DNA of 64,000 nt from CBDBND01 sp965207985 (GCA_965207985.1 CBDBND010000035.1:889658-953657); one strand, 5' to 3'. Numbered from the stretch's first letter, positions 8,869 to 18,074 are shown. Translations and numbers: made by a program. Notes: generated from the letters alone by a model not told the origin.

Positions 8869-10860
8869 ATGTCAGATCTATTCCAACAGAGCCGCAGCCG
8901 GAAAAAATCGGATTACACCGCCGAAGATATCGAAGTCCTTGAAGGTCTCGAACCTGTCCGCCGGAGACCCGGCATGTATATCGGCGGAACCGATGAAAAA
9001 GCGCTGCATCATCTTGTCGCCGAAGTGTTGGACAATGCCATGGACGAAGCCGTGGCCGGATACGCAACCATCATCGAAGTTCATTTGGGTAAGAACAACG
9101 AAGTGAATGTCCGGGACAACGGGCGCGGCATTCCCATTGATCCTCATCCGAAGTTTCCAAAGAAATCGGCGCTTGAAGTGATCATGACGACCCTTCATTC
9201 CGGCGGGAAATTTTCAGGGCGCGCTTATAAGACATCAGGCGGTTTGCACGGTGTTGGCGTGTCCGTCGTCAACGCCTTGTCCGAGAATCTTCTGGTTGAA
9301 GTTTATCGTGATAAAGCACTTTGGTCGCAGCGCTTCAGCCGCGGCAAGGTAAAAAGCAAACTAAAAAAAGTCAAAGCGGTCGCCAATCGCCGGGGAACGA
9401 ACGTTACGTTCCGGCCAGACCCAAAGATTTTTGGTCCAAAAGCGGCATTTCGAACCAACACGCTTTACCGCATGGCCCGGTCAAAGGCCTATTTGTTTGA
9501 GGGTGTACGCATCAAATGGTCCTGCGACAAAGCATTGGTCTCAGGCAAGGACGACACCCCTGTCCAAGAGGAGTTACATTTTCCCCAAGGCCTTCAAGAT
9601 TATCTGGTATCAGTGACCGAGGGCCGTGACTTGGTCAGCGGCGCCTTTTTTGCCGGATCGATCGAAGCCAGCGATGATTCGGGCCGAGTAGATTGGGCGG
9701 TCTGTTGGCCTGAAGATCAGGAAGGCTTTCTTAATTCCTATTGCAATACCGTTCCCACCCCGGAAGGCGGCACTCATGAAGCGGGATTACGGACCAGCCT
9801 GGGCCGTGCTTTGAAAGCGTACGGCGAATTGGCGGGCAATAAGAAGGTCAACGCATTAACAGCGGACGATGTGGTTGGCGGTGCCTGCGCCATGCTTTCG
9901 GTGTTCATCTCTGATCCTCAGTTTCAGGGTCAGACAAAGGAACGATTGGCCTCTGTCAATGCGACAAAATTGGTTGAAGGGATTGTAAAAGACCACTTTG
10001 AGCATTGGCTCAGCGGCGATACGCAGGTTGCCGGAGAGATTCTTGATCTGGCGTTATCTCGCGCAGAAGCGAGACAAAGACGCAAACAAGAAAAAGACCT
10101 TGGCCGCAAATCAGCCACCAAAAAATTAAGGCTACCGGGGAAACTGTCTGATTGCACGCGCGCTACAGCCGAAGGGACAGAACTGTTTCTTGTCGAAGGC
10201 GATTCGGCCGGCGGCTCCGCGAAACAGGCGAGGAACCGGGAAACGCAAGCAATTCTGCCGTTACGTGGAAAAATCTTGAATGTGGCCTCCGCCACTCGTG
10301 ACAAATTACAAGCCAATCAAGAACTCCAGGACCTTATCGAAGCCCTGGGAAGCGGCACCCGAGACCAAACCGACCTAAGCAAGTTGCGGTACGAGAAAAT
10401 CATTATCATGACAGACGCCGATGTGGACGGTGCGCACATAGCCTCATTGCTGATGACGTTTTTCTTCCACGAAACGCCGGACCTGGTAGAAGCCGGACGG
10501 CTTTTTTTGGCGATGCCACCGCTTTACCGCCTTAGCCAAAAAGGCAAAACGCTCTATGCCATGGACGATCAAGATAAGGACCGTCTTGTGGAAGAAGAAT
10601 TTGACGGACGCGGAAAAATTGAGGTCAGTCGTTTCAAGGGATTAGGCGAAATGCCACCGGCTCAACTCAAAGAAACCACTATGGATCCCTCGCATCGAAC
10701 TTTGTTGCGGGTAACCTTACCTGATACAGTTGCAACCCCTTCCAAAAGGAAGGCAACTCAAACCTACAAGTTGGTTGATCAATTAATGGGCAAGAAGGCG
10801 GAAACACGGTTTAAGTTTATCCAAGAGAACGCACAGTTTGTCCAAGAGCTAGACATTTAA
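8869..10860 (+). CDS. parE: DNA topoisomerase IV subunit B
   Basis: ATPase subunit of topoisomerase IV, which decatenates daughter chromosomes. The protein is 663 aa from the ATG at 8869; an upstream in-frame ATG at 8848 is less likely. The GHKL ATPase motifs are clear: EVLDNAMDEAVAG (Mg-binding Asn), DNGRGIP and GGLHGVGVSVVNALS. The TOPRIM domain has EGDSAGG and DADVDGAHI. Length and the absence of the GyrB-type insertion fit ParE rather than GyrB. The C-terminal tail SRFKGLGEMPPAQLKETTMDP is the conserved subunit-contact block. The stop codon shares one base with the start of the following small gene. Confidence 0.95.
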   Translation: MSDLFQQSRSRKKSDYTAEDIEVLEGLEPVRRRPGMYIGGTDEKALHHLVAEVLDNAMDEAVAGYATIIEVHLGKNNEVNVRDNGRGIPIDPHPKFPKKSALEVIMTTLHSGGKFSGRAYKTSGGLHGVGVSVVNALSENLLVEVYRDKALWSQRFSRGKVKSKLKKVKAVANRRGTNVTFRPDPKIFGPKAAFRTNTLYRMARSKAYLFEGVRIKWSCDKALVSGKDDTPVQEELHFPQGLQDYLVSVTEGRDLVSGAFFAGSIEASDDSGRVDWAVCWPEDQEGFLNSYCNTVPTPEGGTHEAGLRTSLGRALKAYGELAGNKKVNALTADDVVGGACAMLSVFISDPQFQGQTKERLASVNATKLVEGIVKDHFEHWLSGDTQVAGEILDLALSRAEARQRRKQEKDLGRKSATKKLRLPGKLSDCTRATAEGTELFLVEGDSAGGSAKQARNRETQAILPLRGKILNVASATRDKLQANQELQDLIEALGSGTRDQTDLSKLRYEKIIIMTDADVDGAHIASLLMTFFFHETPDLVEAGRLFLAMPPLYRLSQKGKTLYAMDDQDKDRLVEEEFDGRGKIEVSRFKGLGEMPPAQLKETTMDPSHRTLLRVTLPDTVATPSKRKATQTYKLVDQLMGKKAETRFKFIQENAQFVQELDI

Positions 10861-11294
10861 TGGTTTTTCCCGATCAAATTTTCAGAAACCAAGTTTGCCG
10901 CTTTATCAACGTGCAACTCCTGGCTTTATTCTTTGTTCTTACGTTACCCAACACAGGTTTTGGGCAGGACGAAAAAGCAGAGATGATTATTCGCAACTAC
11001 CGAAGTGACACGATCAGCATGAATTTCTCGTACGTGGTCGGTGACTACTCTTGGACCTTAATGGAGCGGGATATACCGGTGGATGGAGACCTAACTTACA
11101 GATTTCCCACAGGTCTTCCCAGCTGCGAATATCTTATCGACTGGGAAATCGATGATGCCCGACTCTTAATTTCCTCTGTTCGCGGGGAAATATGTGAACA
11201 ACAGATCAGTTTGTGCGAACGTGAACGGCTCACCATAGAAGTGCGGAGCAACGTCTGTGTCCGTCGTCAGAGTATTTGGGACAGCGGGGGTTGA
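10860..11294 (+). pseudogene. Small secreted protein, 3' end replaced by IS sequence
   Basis: The ATG overlaps the last base of the parE stop. The first 30-35 residues form a signal peptide (VQLLALFFVLTLPNTGFG, then QDEKAE), so the product should be exported. The mature part is beta-rich in appearance and has four to five cysteines (SCEY, GEICEQQ, SLCERE, SNVC); I do not recognise a family. From about 11258 the sequence is the terminal repeat of an IS3-family element, so the last 12 codons (VRRQ to the stop) are IS-derived and the native C terminus is lost. The IIRNYRSDTI segment faintly resembles CIINRSQDTV in the secreted protein at 12720-13070. Confidence 0.55.
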
Positions 11295-11545
11295 TAAACT
11301 AAGAGAGGGTTTGGCCCATCTTGGTTTTCAGTTTAGGCGGCGGTTTTGCGGTGCTGCAAGCGCCGTTGGTTGATGGTGTTTTGTTTGATTCTCTCCCTTT
11401 CGAGTAAGATAGTTTCGCCGCGCCCGAAGTAGACGTCGGCGGGCGTCAGATTGCTCAGGCTCTCGTGGTAGCGGTGGTGATTGTAGTAGGCGACGAAGCG
11501 CCCGATCTTGGCCTTGAGATCGCCCGGCAGGAAGTAGTTCTCTAA
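11258..11545 (-). mobile_element. IS3-family right end with 3' fragment of orfB
   Basis: Encodes the last 69 residues of an IS3 orfB transposase, from ENYFLPGDLKAKIG to the stop at 11333, then the right terminal repeat. It differs by only a few bases from the copy at 62674-62961. The coding part joins IS5 sequence at TTA, the codon before GAG-AAC in intact orfB, showing that IS5 had inserted inside orfB. Confidence 0.88.
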
Positions 11546-11831
11546 GAGTCTGGCCGGAAAAGAATCGTTTATTTTCATAACCTTGCTAGTCTACGGATGA
11601 AGACTTGGATGCTGGCGATCAGGAGCCAGGCAAGGGCGCTCTCGACGGTCGCCTTGAAGTCCTTCGCAAGGCGGCGGCTGCGCCCGAACCATGCGAAGGT
11701 GCGTTCGACCACCCAACGGCGCGGCAGCGCAACGAAGCCGTCCGCCTTGTCGTTGCGCCTGACGATCTCCAGCGCCCAGTCGCCGATCTTCTTCAGCGCG
11801 GCGGAAACTCGCCGGGCAGCATGCGCCACTG
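11546..11831 (-). mobile_element. IS5-family (IS1031-like) remnant with internal deletion
   Basis: Carries the C-terminal 70 or so residues of the same IS5 transposase found intact at 30357-31178 (GDWALEIVRRNDKADGF to RRLARL). By eye the DNA is identical. A short upstream piece (QWRMLPGEFPPR) is fused directly to it through a GCG microhomology, removing roughly 380 bp of the transposase gene. The right end (GAGTCTGG, 11546) abuts TAA (TTA on the coding strand) in the IS3 orfB. Confidence 0.85.
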
Positions 11832-12340
11832 ACCCCGCAGTGCGTTGATCGTCTGCGTCCGCTGGCGCACCAGGAGATCGCGTGTGCGGAACAGCATCCC
11901 CCGGGCCTGTTGCTCTTTCGTCTTCACGGCCACGAAGCTCATGGTGGGGCGCTGTGCAGCCTCGCAGATTGCCTCTGCGTCCGTTGTGTCATTCTTCTGC
12001 CGTTTGACGAACGGCTTCACATAAATCGGCGGAACCAGCTTGACCTCGTGCCCCAGCTTCTCGGTTTCTCGACCCCAATGGTGAGCACTCGCGCAGGCTT
12101 CCATTGCCACCACGCTGGGCGGCTGCGAAGCGAGGACGTCGAGCACTTTGCCGCGGATCAGCTTCTTTCGGAATGCGACGGACCCGTCAGCCCGAGCACC
12201 GTGAATCTGAAAGCTATGCTTCGCCAGATCGATCCCGATGATGGTAGCCTGATCCATGGACGCCTTCTCCTTCTGTTGGTGTTGGTGACACCGCCAACAT
12301 GGCACATTGCGATGCCGTCGGGAGGGGGCGTCCACTCCAT
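11832..12340 (-). mobile_element. IS110-family element, 5' half
   Basis: The transposase N-terminal domain starts at ATG 12257 (MDQATIIGIDLAKHSFQIHG). It shows the DEDD-type RuvC-like residues: Asp in GIDLAK, Glu in VVAMEACASAHHWGR and NDTTDAEAI. The chain stops at TQTINALRG where it is fused to IS5 sequence. The C-terminal Tnp_20 domain with the catalytic serine is missing. Its left end is inserted in the IS3 orfA just after the codons for SAEEKIR. Confidence 0.82.
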
Positions 12341-12526
12341 CGGATCTTCTCCTCAGCACTGTAACGCTTGCGCGTCTTGCGGCGGATGTCCTTGACCGTC
12401 CGCTCCGCAACATCCTGGGATCGTTCTGTTCTATCTCTCATCGTTCACTCCTCAATGATGACGATGAGCCAATAACACTCTCTTACGCAATCACCCTAAT
12501 CTGTTCCATTGGTCCTGACGGGGACA
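12341..12526 (-). mobile_element. IS3-family left end with start of orfA
   Basis: The outer end is at 12526 (TGTCCCCGTCAGG read inward on the minus strand). orfA starts at 12441 and reads MRDRTERSQDVAERTVKDIR followed by RKTRKRYSAEEKIR before the IS110 junction. This is the only place in the window where the native 5' end of this IS3 element is preserved. The copy at 61.6 kb lacks it. Confidence 0.78.
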
Positions 12527-12719
12527 TAAGGCGCAAATCCGTTACCCGTGACGATGCGCATGGTCTGAGCACAACAGTGCTGAGATCCGACAAGAATAAA
12601 AGCCGAGAGAATTATGGTACTGAGCATTTCCGTTGCTCTGTTGCCAGCGGTTTAAAAGACGTGCCGACGATCCCATGTGGATACACCAACAATACCAATC
12701 TTGTTCCTAACGTTATTAC

Positions 12720-13070
12720 TTAGTTACACGTGTTGTCCTGGAATGCCACCGGGCACGAGGAGGACGCCAATCCACTGTAGAAAAGTTGCTCGGCTTCGCT
12801 ACCGTAAAAGCAACCCTGGACTATGGTGCAGGATCCCCGGCGTGACGGGGAATAGATAGAAACGGGGAATGTTCCATCCATACGTGGCGACAATCTCCGG
12901 CAGGTTTGAACTCCAGGCCTGACAGTACCAGTAAAATACGTTTCCATACCGGCGAATGGCTCGCCACGGACATAGGCAACCGTATCTTGGCTGCGGTTGA
13001 TGATGCAGATGGCCTGCGCTTCACCGACCCACCCCAGTAAGCAACATAGAAAAAGAACTCGCCTCATCAT
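12720..13070 (-). CDS. Small secreted cysteine-rich protein
   Basis: A 116-aa product with a clear signal peptide (RRVLFLCCLLGWVGEAQA, cleavage expected after AQA). The mature protein is about 96 aa with six cysteines (ICII, QTCRR, GSCTIVQGC, SSCPV, DNTCN), suggesting disulfides in the periplasm or outside the cell. No family recognised. It lies between the IS scar and the divergent solute-binding protein gene. The upstream interval 12527-12719 holds no gene I can support. Confidence 0.6.
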   Translation of the reverse strand: MMRRVLFLCCLLGWVGEAQAICIINRSQDTVAYVRGEPFAGMETYFTGTVRPGVQTCRRLSPRMDGTFPVSIYSPSRRGSCTIVQGCFYGSEAEQLFYSGLASSSCPVAFQDNTCN

Positions 13071-13231
13071 GTCAGAACCCCCTACCCCTTAGTTCTGTGG
13101 CACATGCAATCGCCTTAAGGTCCTGATCCATATAGACACATACACGGATTTTTGTGAGGATTGGAGAGATATCTTGGTTTCCGTTAAACATTTTTCGCGA
13201 TAACAGCCGTTTAGCCATCACTTCGTCACTA

Positions 13232-14734
13232 ATGTTTTCCCTACGTTCAATCGGCCTGTTCTGTTTATCTCTCTTGGTCTGCGTGTCCGCAGGGGTGCGT
13301 GCGAACGACACCCTTCGCATGGGCGTTGTGGCCTTTCCAGTAAGTGATGGGGACCCGCACCGTTCTGTCAGTGTTTTTTCCACTTATGCTTGGTCGCCGA
13401 CCTTTGAAACGCTGACCACGTTTAGGGAGGACGGCGAGCTCGTTGGAGAACTGGCCACGTCATGGGAACAGACCGAACTAAAAGTCTGGATGTTCAACCT
13501 GAGGGATGATGCCGTTTTCTCAAACGGCCGCCCGTTTACGGCGCACGATGTAGAGCGAACTTTTGAGTATTTGGAGACACCTCACGGCCAGACTGCAGCC
13601 GTCAATAGAGACCTGGCCGTCATAGAACGCGTTGAGGCCCTCAACAGCCATACCTTAGCGGTTATGACCAAAGAGCCATCAGCAATTTTGCCGAGATTGA
13701 TGACTCCTCTCTATATTGTCGAACCGGACTACTGGCGGGAAGTCGGCCCTGATCTTTTTGCTCGTGAACCTATAGGATCGGGTCCGTTTAAGGTCTTGTC
13801 TTGGCGGGAAGGCCGCATCACATACGAGACCAATCCATTTTCTTGGCGACCGCCAAAGACAGAAGCATTGGAGATTTTTCTTCTTCCTGAGAAAACCAGC
13901 CGACTACAGGCACTCATTACAGGGCGCATCGATATCGCCATCGGCATGGGACCTGACGACATTCCCATTATTGAATCTGCGGGCGGTAGAATGCATCAAC
14001 GCCAGTCAATTGACGTGATATCCATCACTTTGGTGGTGGAAGAAGGCCGGCCCGCCAACGACATCCGGGTGCGCCGTGCCCTGAATTATGCGGTCAACAA
14101 GCAGGCAATCGCCGATCTCCTTCTACAAGGCTATACCAAACCAGCGACACAGGGCGCTGTTAGAGGATTGTTTGGCTACAACCCATCCCTCGAAACCTAC
14201 CCCTATGACCCTGACAAAGCGCGTCAACTCTTGAAGGAAGCAGGATACGAGAACGGATTTACATTGGAAGTTGAGGTTATCATTGGATCCAACGCCTCAG
14301 ACAGTTCCATCTATCAGCTGGTAGCCTCGAACTTGGCAGATGTCGGCGTTGAAATGCGCATCATCCCAATACCGACTTCGCAGATGGTCCGCATTATTCT
14401 TCAGGGGCAATGGCGAGGCGACGGATTTAGTCAGATCTTTGGTTCATGGCCGTCTTTCGAGCCCTTGCGCACCATTCGTCTCCATTCCTGCCTTTCGCCC
14501 AATCCTTGGTACTGCAATGAAGCCATTATGCCGACCTACCTGGCGGCGAGCCAGGCGGAGACATTGGATGAGCGGCGAAGACTCACCCAGGAAGTGTTGG
14601 CTTTTTATCACGACCAGGCAACGGCCATACTTCTTCAAGAGGTTCCGTTGCTGGATGGTGTGGGTTCGCGCGTTCAAAACTACGCGCCGAACAAGGGCAA
14701 AATAAATTACGAAACCATCACGCTGATTGATTAA
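13232..14734 (+). CDS. ABC transporter substrate-binding protein, family 5 (peptide/opine/nickel type)
   Basis: Periplasmic binding protein of about 500 aa. Starting at ATG 13232 gives a signal peptide (RSIGLFCLSLLVCVSAGVRA) directly before NDTLRMGVV; the frame is open from GTG 13154. SBP_bac_5 marks include LATSWEQTELKVWMFNLRD, FSNGRPFTAHDVERTFEYL, PIGSGPFKVLSW, NDIRVRRALNYAVNKQAI and YDPDKARQLLKEAGY. It normally delivers oligopeptides or similar solutes to an inner-membrane permease and two ATPases. None of these is adjacent, so it either serves a distant transporter or is an orphan. The ligand is unknown. Confidence 0.88.
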   Translation: MFSLRSIGLFCLSLLVCVSAGVRANDTLRMGVVAFPVSDGDPHRSVSVFSTYAWSPTFETLTTFREDGELVGELATSWEQTELKVWMFNLRDDAVFSNGRPFTAHDVERTFEYLETPHGQTAAVNRDLAVIERVEALNSHTLAVMTKEPSAILPRLMTPLYIVEPDYWREVGPDLFAREPIGSGPFKVLSWREGRITYETNPFSWRPPKTEALEIFLLPEKTSRLQALITGRIDIAIGMGPDDIPIIESAGGRMHQRQSIDVISITLVVEEGRPANDIRVRRALNYAVNKQAIADLLLQGYTKPATQGAVRGLFGYNPSLETYPYDPDKARQLLKEAGYENGFTLEVEVIIGSNASDSSIYQLVASNLADVGVEMRIIPIPTSQMVRIILQGQWRGDGFSQIFGSWPSFEPLRTIRLHSCLSPNPWYCNEAIMPTYLAASQAETLDERRRLTQEVLAFYHDQATAILLQEVPLLDGVGSRVQNYAPNKGKINYETITLID

Positions 14735-14740
14735 GGCGAC

Positions 14741-15772
14741 TCAGGGATCCGGAGACACGCGGCACAGCTTGATCCCCTTGTTGCGACCGGTAAACAAACT
14801 CTGCAGGGTCGTCGGCATGTACTCAAGTCCGTCGTCAACGTCTTCCGTATTGATCAACGTGCCGGACTCGAACCAGGATCGCAAATCAGCTTCAGCTTCA
14901 TCAAACCGGTGACGGTAGTCAAAGATGAAGAACCCTTCCATGCGGGCCCGTTTGCGGACAAGGTTTTTGTAGTTTATGGGACCGTTGAGGTCGCCCTCTT
15001 TATAATCGGTTGCGATGTAGCCGCAAATGACGACCCTTGCATTGAGCGCGATGTGCGTCAGGACCGTATTCAAAATCTCTCCACCCACATTATCAAAGAA
15101 AACATCGATTCCATGTGGACATAGTTCATCCAAACGCGCATCTACGTCTTCGTTCTTATAGTCAAGCGCATGATGAAACTTGAGGGATTCGGTCAACCAC
15201 CGGCATTTTTCTGGACCTCCCGCAATACCAACAACGGTACATCCTTTTATGCGCGCGATTTGACCGGCGACGGAGCCAATGCCACCGGCTGCGGCAGAGA
15301 TGACAACCGTGTCGCCTGGTTTTGTCTGTCCCACATCAAGAAGTCCGAAGTAAGCGGTAGTGCCGGCGCTCCCCAGTGTACCCAGCAACATCGTCATCGG
15401 TTTGACGGGATTAGCCACCTTTCTCAGGCTAAGTACGTTTGGGTTCTCGCTCTCAGGCCGTTGCACCGAATAATCCTGCCAGCCTGTAGAGGCGATAACG
15501 ATTTCGCCATCCCGGTACGCTTTGTGCTTCGACGCCGTAACCACGCCGGTCCCACGCCCGCGCATGATGTCTCCAATGGCAATCTTTTCGTGCATGCTGA
15601 GACCCTTAGAGACGTACGCTCTTTGAGCCGGAGACGTTCCCAGCGCAATCGTCTTTAGGACAAACTCATTGTCGGCAGGTTCGGGCACTATGGATTCTTT
15701 GAGCTCAAAATGCTCTGGTCCGATGAATTCATCGGGTTCGGGATGTCGGGCAAGGATCCATTGCCGGTTCAT
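14741..15772 (-). CDS. NADP-dependent oxidoreductase, CurA/PTGR-like MDR family
   Basis: A 343-aa zinc-independent medium-chain reductase that typically reduces alpha,beta-unsaturated ketones/enones with NADPH. The start at ATG 15772 gives the characteristic MNRQWILARHP and has GGGAG about 8 nt upstream; the frame runs further up to 15844 but without support. SAAAGGIGSVAGQIARIKGC is the nucleotide-binding segment. FFDNVGGEILNTVL and ICGYIATDY are conserved blocks of the CurA/leukotriene B4 12-hydroxydehydrogenase group. No zinc-binding Cys/His set is present. tRNA-Val lies upstream on the same strand. Confidence 0.92.
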   Translation of the reverse strand: MNRQWILARHPEPDEFIGPEHFELKESIVPEPADNEFVLKTIALGTSPAQRAYVSKGLSMHEKIAIGDIMRGRGTGVVTASKHKAYRDGEIVIASTGWQDYSVQRPESENPNVLSLRKVANPVKPMTMLLGTLGSAGTTAYFGLLDVGQTKPGDTVVISAAAGGIGSVAGQIARIKGCTVVGIAGGPEKCRWLTESLKFHHALDYKNEDVDARLDELCPHGIDVFFDNVGGEILNTVLTHIALNARVVICGYIATDYKEGDLNGPINYKNLVRKRARMEGFFIFDYRHRFDEAEADLRSWFESGTLINTEDVDDGLEYMPTTLQSLFTGRNKGIKLCRVSPDP

Positions 15773-15857
15773 TTCAGCACTCCCAGACAATCCCATTGGC
15801 ACAAGAACGTACGCCGGAAGGCATACTACCGGGATATCTAACATTCACATTAAAGAA

Positions 15858-15933
15858 TGGTGGGCGCGACAGGGATCGAACCTGTGACCTCCACGATGTC
15901 AACGTGGCGCTCTCCCGCCTGAGCTACGCGCCC
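15858..15933 (-). tRNA. tRNA-Val (anticodon GAC)
   Basis: A 76-nt gene including an encoded CCA. The acceptor stem GGGCGCG pairs with CGCGCCC. The D arm is GCTC...GAGC, the anticodon stem CCACG/CGTGG encloses loop TTGACAT (anticodon GAC), and the T arm has GGTTCGATCC. All four arms pair without mismatches by eye. Confidence 0.97.
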
Positions 15934-16111
15934 CTCCGGTGTTGTCCGGGTCGAATGGAAGCCCCCAATTTGTTGCGGGAGCTACACGGAGGCCCTTTTA
16001 GGTGGACAAATTCTCTATTGCAAGTATTTCGAAGTGTATTTGATGAGGTATGCTCTAGTATGAGTGGGCGGGAGCCTCGTGTCGTTCTGGGCGATTTAAT
16101 CCTTAAGGGGA

Positions 16112-17020
16112 ATGTACTTGAGCACTTTTCACGACTTAACCGAACCTGTTGAGATATTGGAGTATTCCGATAATGAGACTCCCCTGGTCGTCTCCTCTCC
16201 ACATTCAGGCTCTCACTATCCAGCTGATTTGATCGATGCGTCTTTGCTGAGCAAGGTCGCACTACGCCGTTCTGAAGACTGCTATATTGATGACCTTTTT
16301 TCGGCTGCGGCCGATGTCGGCGTACCGCTCCTAAAAGCGGTATATGCGCGCGCCTATATTGATCTAAATCGGGAACCGTTCGAATTAGATCCAGCGATGT
16401 TTACCGACCCCCTGCCCGACTACTGCAACACCTCCTCTGCTAGAGTGGTCGCTGGACTGGGTACGATTGCAAGGATCGTAGCCAATCAGAAGGAAATATA
16501 TGCGCGTAAGTTAACCTTCTCCGAAGCAGAGGCACGAATTGACCGGATTCATAAACCGTATCATCAGTCCTTAAGACGTCTGGTCAATCGGGCAAGAGAC
16601 CAACATGGTTTTTGCATGCTCCTTGATTGCCACTCTATGCCGTCTATTGGTCTCCCGAATGGAAATCGGGAAATTGGACAAAGCATAGATATCGTGTTGG
16701 GCGACAGAAACGGGCTGTCTTGTTCCTCGGCAATCACGGAAGAAGCGGAGCGCATATTCGGAGGTTTGGGTTATGCCGTTGTCAGGAATAATCCCTATGC
16801 GGGTGGTTTCACGACCCACCATTACGGCGAACCAAGCAACGGTGTTCATGCACTTCAGATCGAAATCAACCGTTCACTCTATATGGATGAAGATACGCTG
16901 GGGCGTCGCCCGGGGTTCGCTAAATTAAAGGCTGACATTCGACAGTTTATGGAACAGCTGGTTGCGTTCTCGCAGGATCGTCATTCCGAGTTGGGCTTCC
17001 AACGGTTGAGCGCAGAGTGA
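16112..17020 (+). CDS. N-formylglutamate amidohydrolase family protein
   Basis: About 302 aa. This family hydrolyses N-formyl-L-glutamate to glutamate and formate at the end of one histidine degradation route, though many members have uncertain substrates. Conserved blocks are VSSPHSGSHYP (metal-binding His), DLNREPFEL, LLDCHSMPS and NNPYAGGFTTHHYGEP. The ATG at 16112 is only one base from AAGGGGA. TTG at 16118 is better spaced (7 nt) and may be the real start. No hut genes are visible nearby. Confidence 0.88.
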   Translation: MYLSTFHDLTEPVEILEYSDNETPLVVSSPHSGSHYPADLIDASLLSKVALRRSEDCYIDDLFSAAADVGVPLLKAVYARAYIDLNREPFELDPAMFTDPLPDYCNTSSARVVAGLGTIARIVANQKEIYARKLTFSEAEARIDRIHKPYHQSLRRLVNRARDQHGFCMLLDCHSMPSIGLPNGNREIGQSIDIVLGDRNGLSCSSAITEEAERIFGGLGYAVVRNNPYAGGFTTHHYGEPSNGVHALQIEINRSLYMDEDTLGRRPGFAKLKADIRQFMEQLVAFSQDRHSELGFQRLSAE

Positions 17021-17219
17021 CTCGCATTGACTTTGCTAATAGGAAATTAACCTATTGAAAATCAATATAAAGTCAGCCGCCGACAGGGAAGAAACTCAAT
17101 ACTTAAGCTGAAATACAGCGCTTATCGTTTCGCCCCGCTGCAATTAGAGTGCCGCGTGGATTCCCCGGGGTTTCGGTTGTTTCCACTGTCTTTTTCTTCC
17201 GACCGCCCTTTTATATGCA

Positions 17220-18074
17220 ATGTCTGATATCGGTAATCTTACTCTTTTCCGGGAGAAATCCACGGTTCATCGATTTGTTGAGTTTGGAGAAGATGAATCC
17301 GATGAACCCGTTCTTGAAATTCGTTCCAACCGCATAACGGTTCCACTGAAACTCGCCGATAACACCTATCATTGTGTTATTCGCGGCCAGAATATTCCGT
17401 CCACTTTGCGTCTAACGGGACTGGTCGTCGATCATTTCCGCCGGGACCCTGGCTTTATTCACGATCCCGAAAGTTTAGACTGGGAAAACCTTTGGGTCAG
17501 ACGCGTTTCAAACTATGAATCGGACTATAATCCTGAAAACTGGGTGTCTCTTCACATTGGAGGGGAATCCGTTTTTTCCACTGCCGACGATACGTTGGAC
17601 GTCATTCATGAGATTGAAAGTCTAGCGGCGGGCGGTGACGTTGATGATTCGATCATCATGGAAGCGTCGAACAATGTCGTAGGCGCGCTTGAAGACTTAG
17701 CCGTCGAACATGACAGTCAGACCGCATATGTCTTTACCTCATTTGCTGCCTATTACCGAGCTGCCGTTCTAGATAGAAAGGGAGGCAAAACCGGGTCGTT
17801 TGCCGTGTCCGCTTATCATCCAACGCCTAAAAAACCTATTCGTGTCAGCTTCTTCTTGGGATTTTCCGCTGACATAATGGAAGCCCTGACCATGACGGCG
17901 TTTTTGGAACGGGTCCAATTTATGGTTGAGGAAAACACGATTAGTACGACATCCATCTCTCCGGCGCAGATTGCATCGGCAAGAAACCGCAAGCGTGATT
18001 TGATGCAACAAATAACCGGTTTCGAAAAAGCCCATAAAGTGACCTACCGGCCCGAACGGCCGTCCTTCAATTAA
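17220..18074 (+). CDS. Conserved hypothetical protein, no family recognised
   Basis: A 284-aa soluble-looking protein without signal peptide or membrane segments, acidic in its first 40 residues (EFGEDESDEPVLEIRS). It may fall into two parts: an N-terminal beta-rich half (about residues 1-135) and a C-terminal half with a helical stretch and strands (DSIIMEASNNVVGALEDLA, then SFFLGFSADIMEALTMTAFL). The tail AQIASARNRKRDLMQQITGF is basic and helical. The following TauE/SafE gene starts 15 bases downstream, so the two may be co-transcribed. I cannot assign a function. Confidence 0.6.
   Translation: MSDIGNLTLFREKSTVHRFVEFGEDESDEPVLEIRSNRITVPLKLADNTYHCVIRGQNIPSTLRLTGLVVDHFRRDPGFIHDPESLDWENLWVRRVSNYESDYNPENWVSLHIGGESVFSTADDTLDVIHEIESLAAGGDVDDSIIMEASNNVVGALEDLAVEHDSQTAYVFTSFAAYYRAAVLDRKGGKTGSFAVSAYHPTPKKPIRVSFFLGFSADIMEALTMTAFLERVQFMVEENTISTTSISPAQIASARNRKRDLMQQITGFEKAHKVTYRPERPSFN

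Larger units (their letters stand above)
11258..12526 (-). mobile_element. Mosaic scar of nested insertion sequences (IS3 + IS110 + IS5)
   Basis: The outer ends are imperfect inverted repeats of an IS3-family element. Read inward, both begin TGTCC and share CGTCAG and a TGG(G/A)ACAG block. Reading on the minus strand: IS3 left end and start of orfA (12526-12341), IS110 5' half (12340-11832), IS5 remnant (11831-11546), IS3 orfB 3' end and right end (11545-11258). No convincing target duplication is seen at the outer borders (CTG against TAA). The element is transpositionally dead. It ends the preceding secreted-protein gene. Sub-blocks are listed separately. Confidence 0.85.

Noticed and set aside
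11793..12413. A real 206-aa IS110 transposase
   Set aside because: The frame is a chimera of IS3 orfA, IS110 N-terminal and IS5 sequence and lacks the IS110 C-terminal catalytic serine domain.
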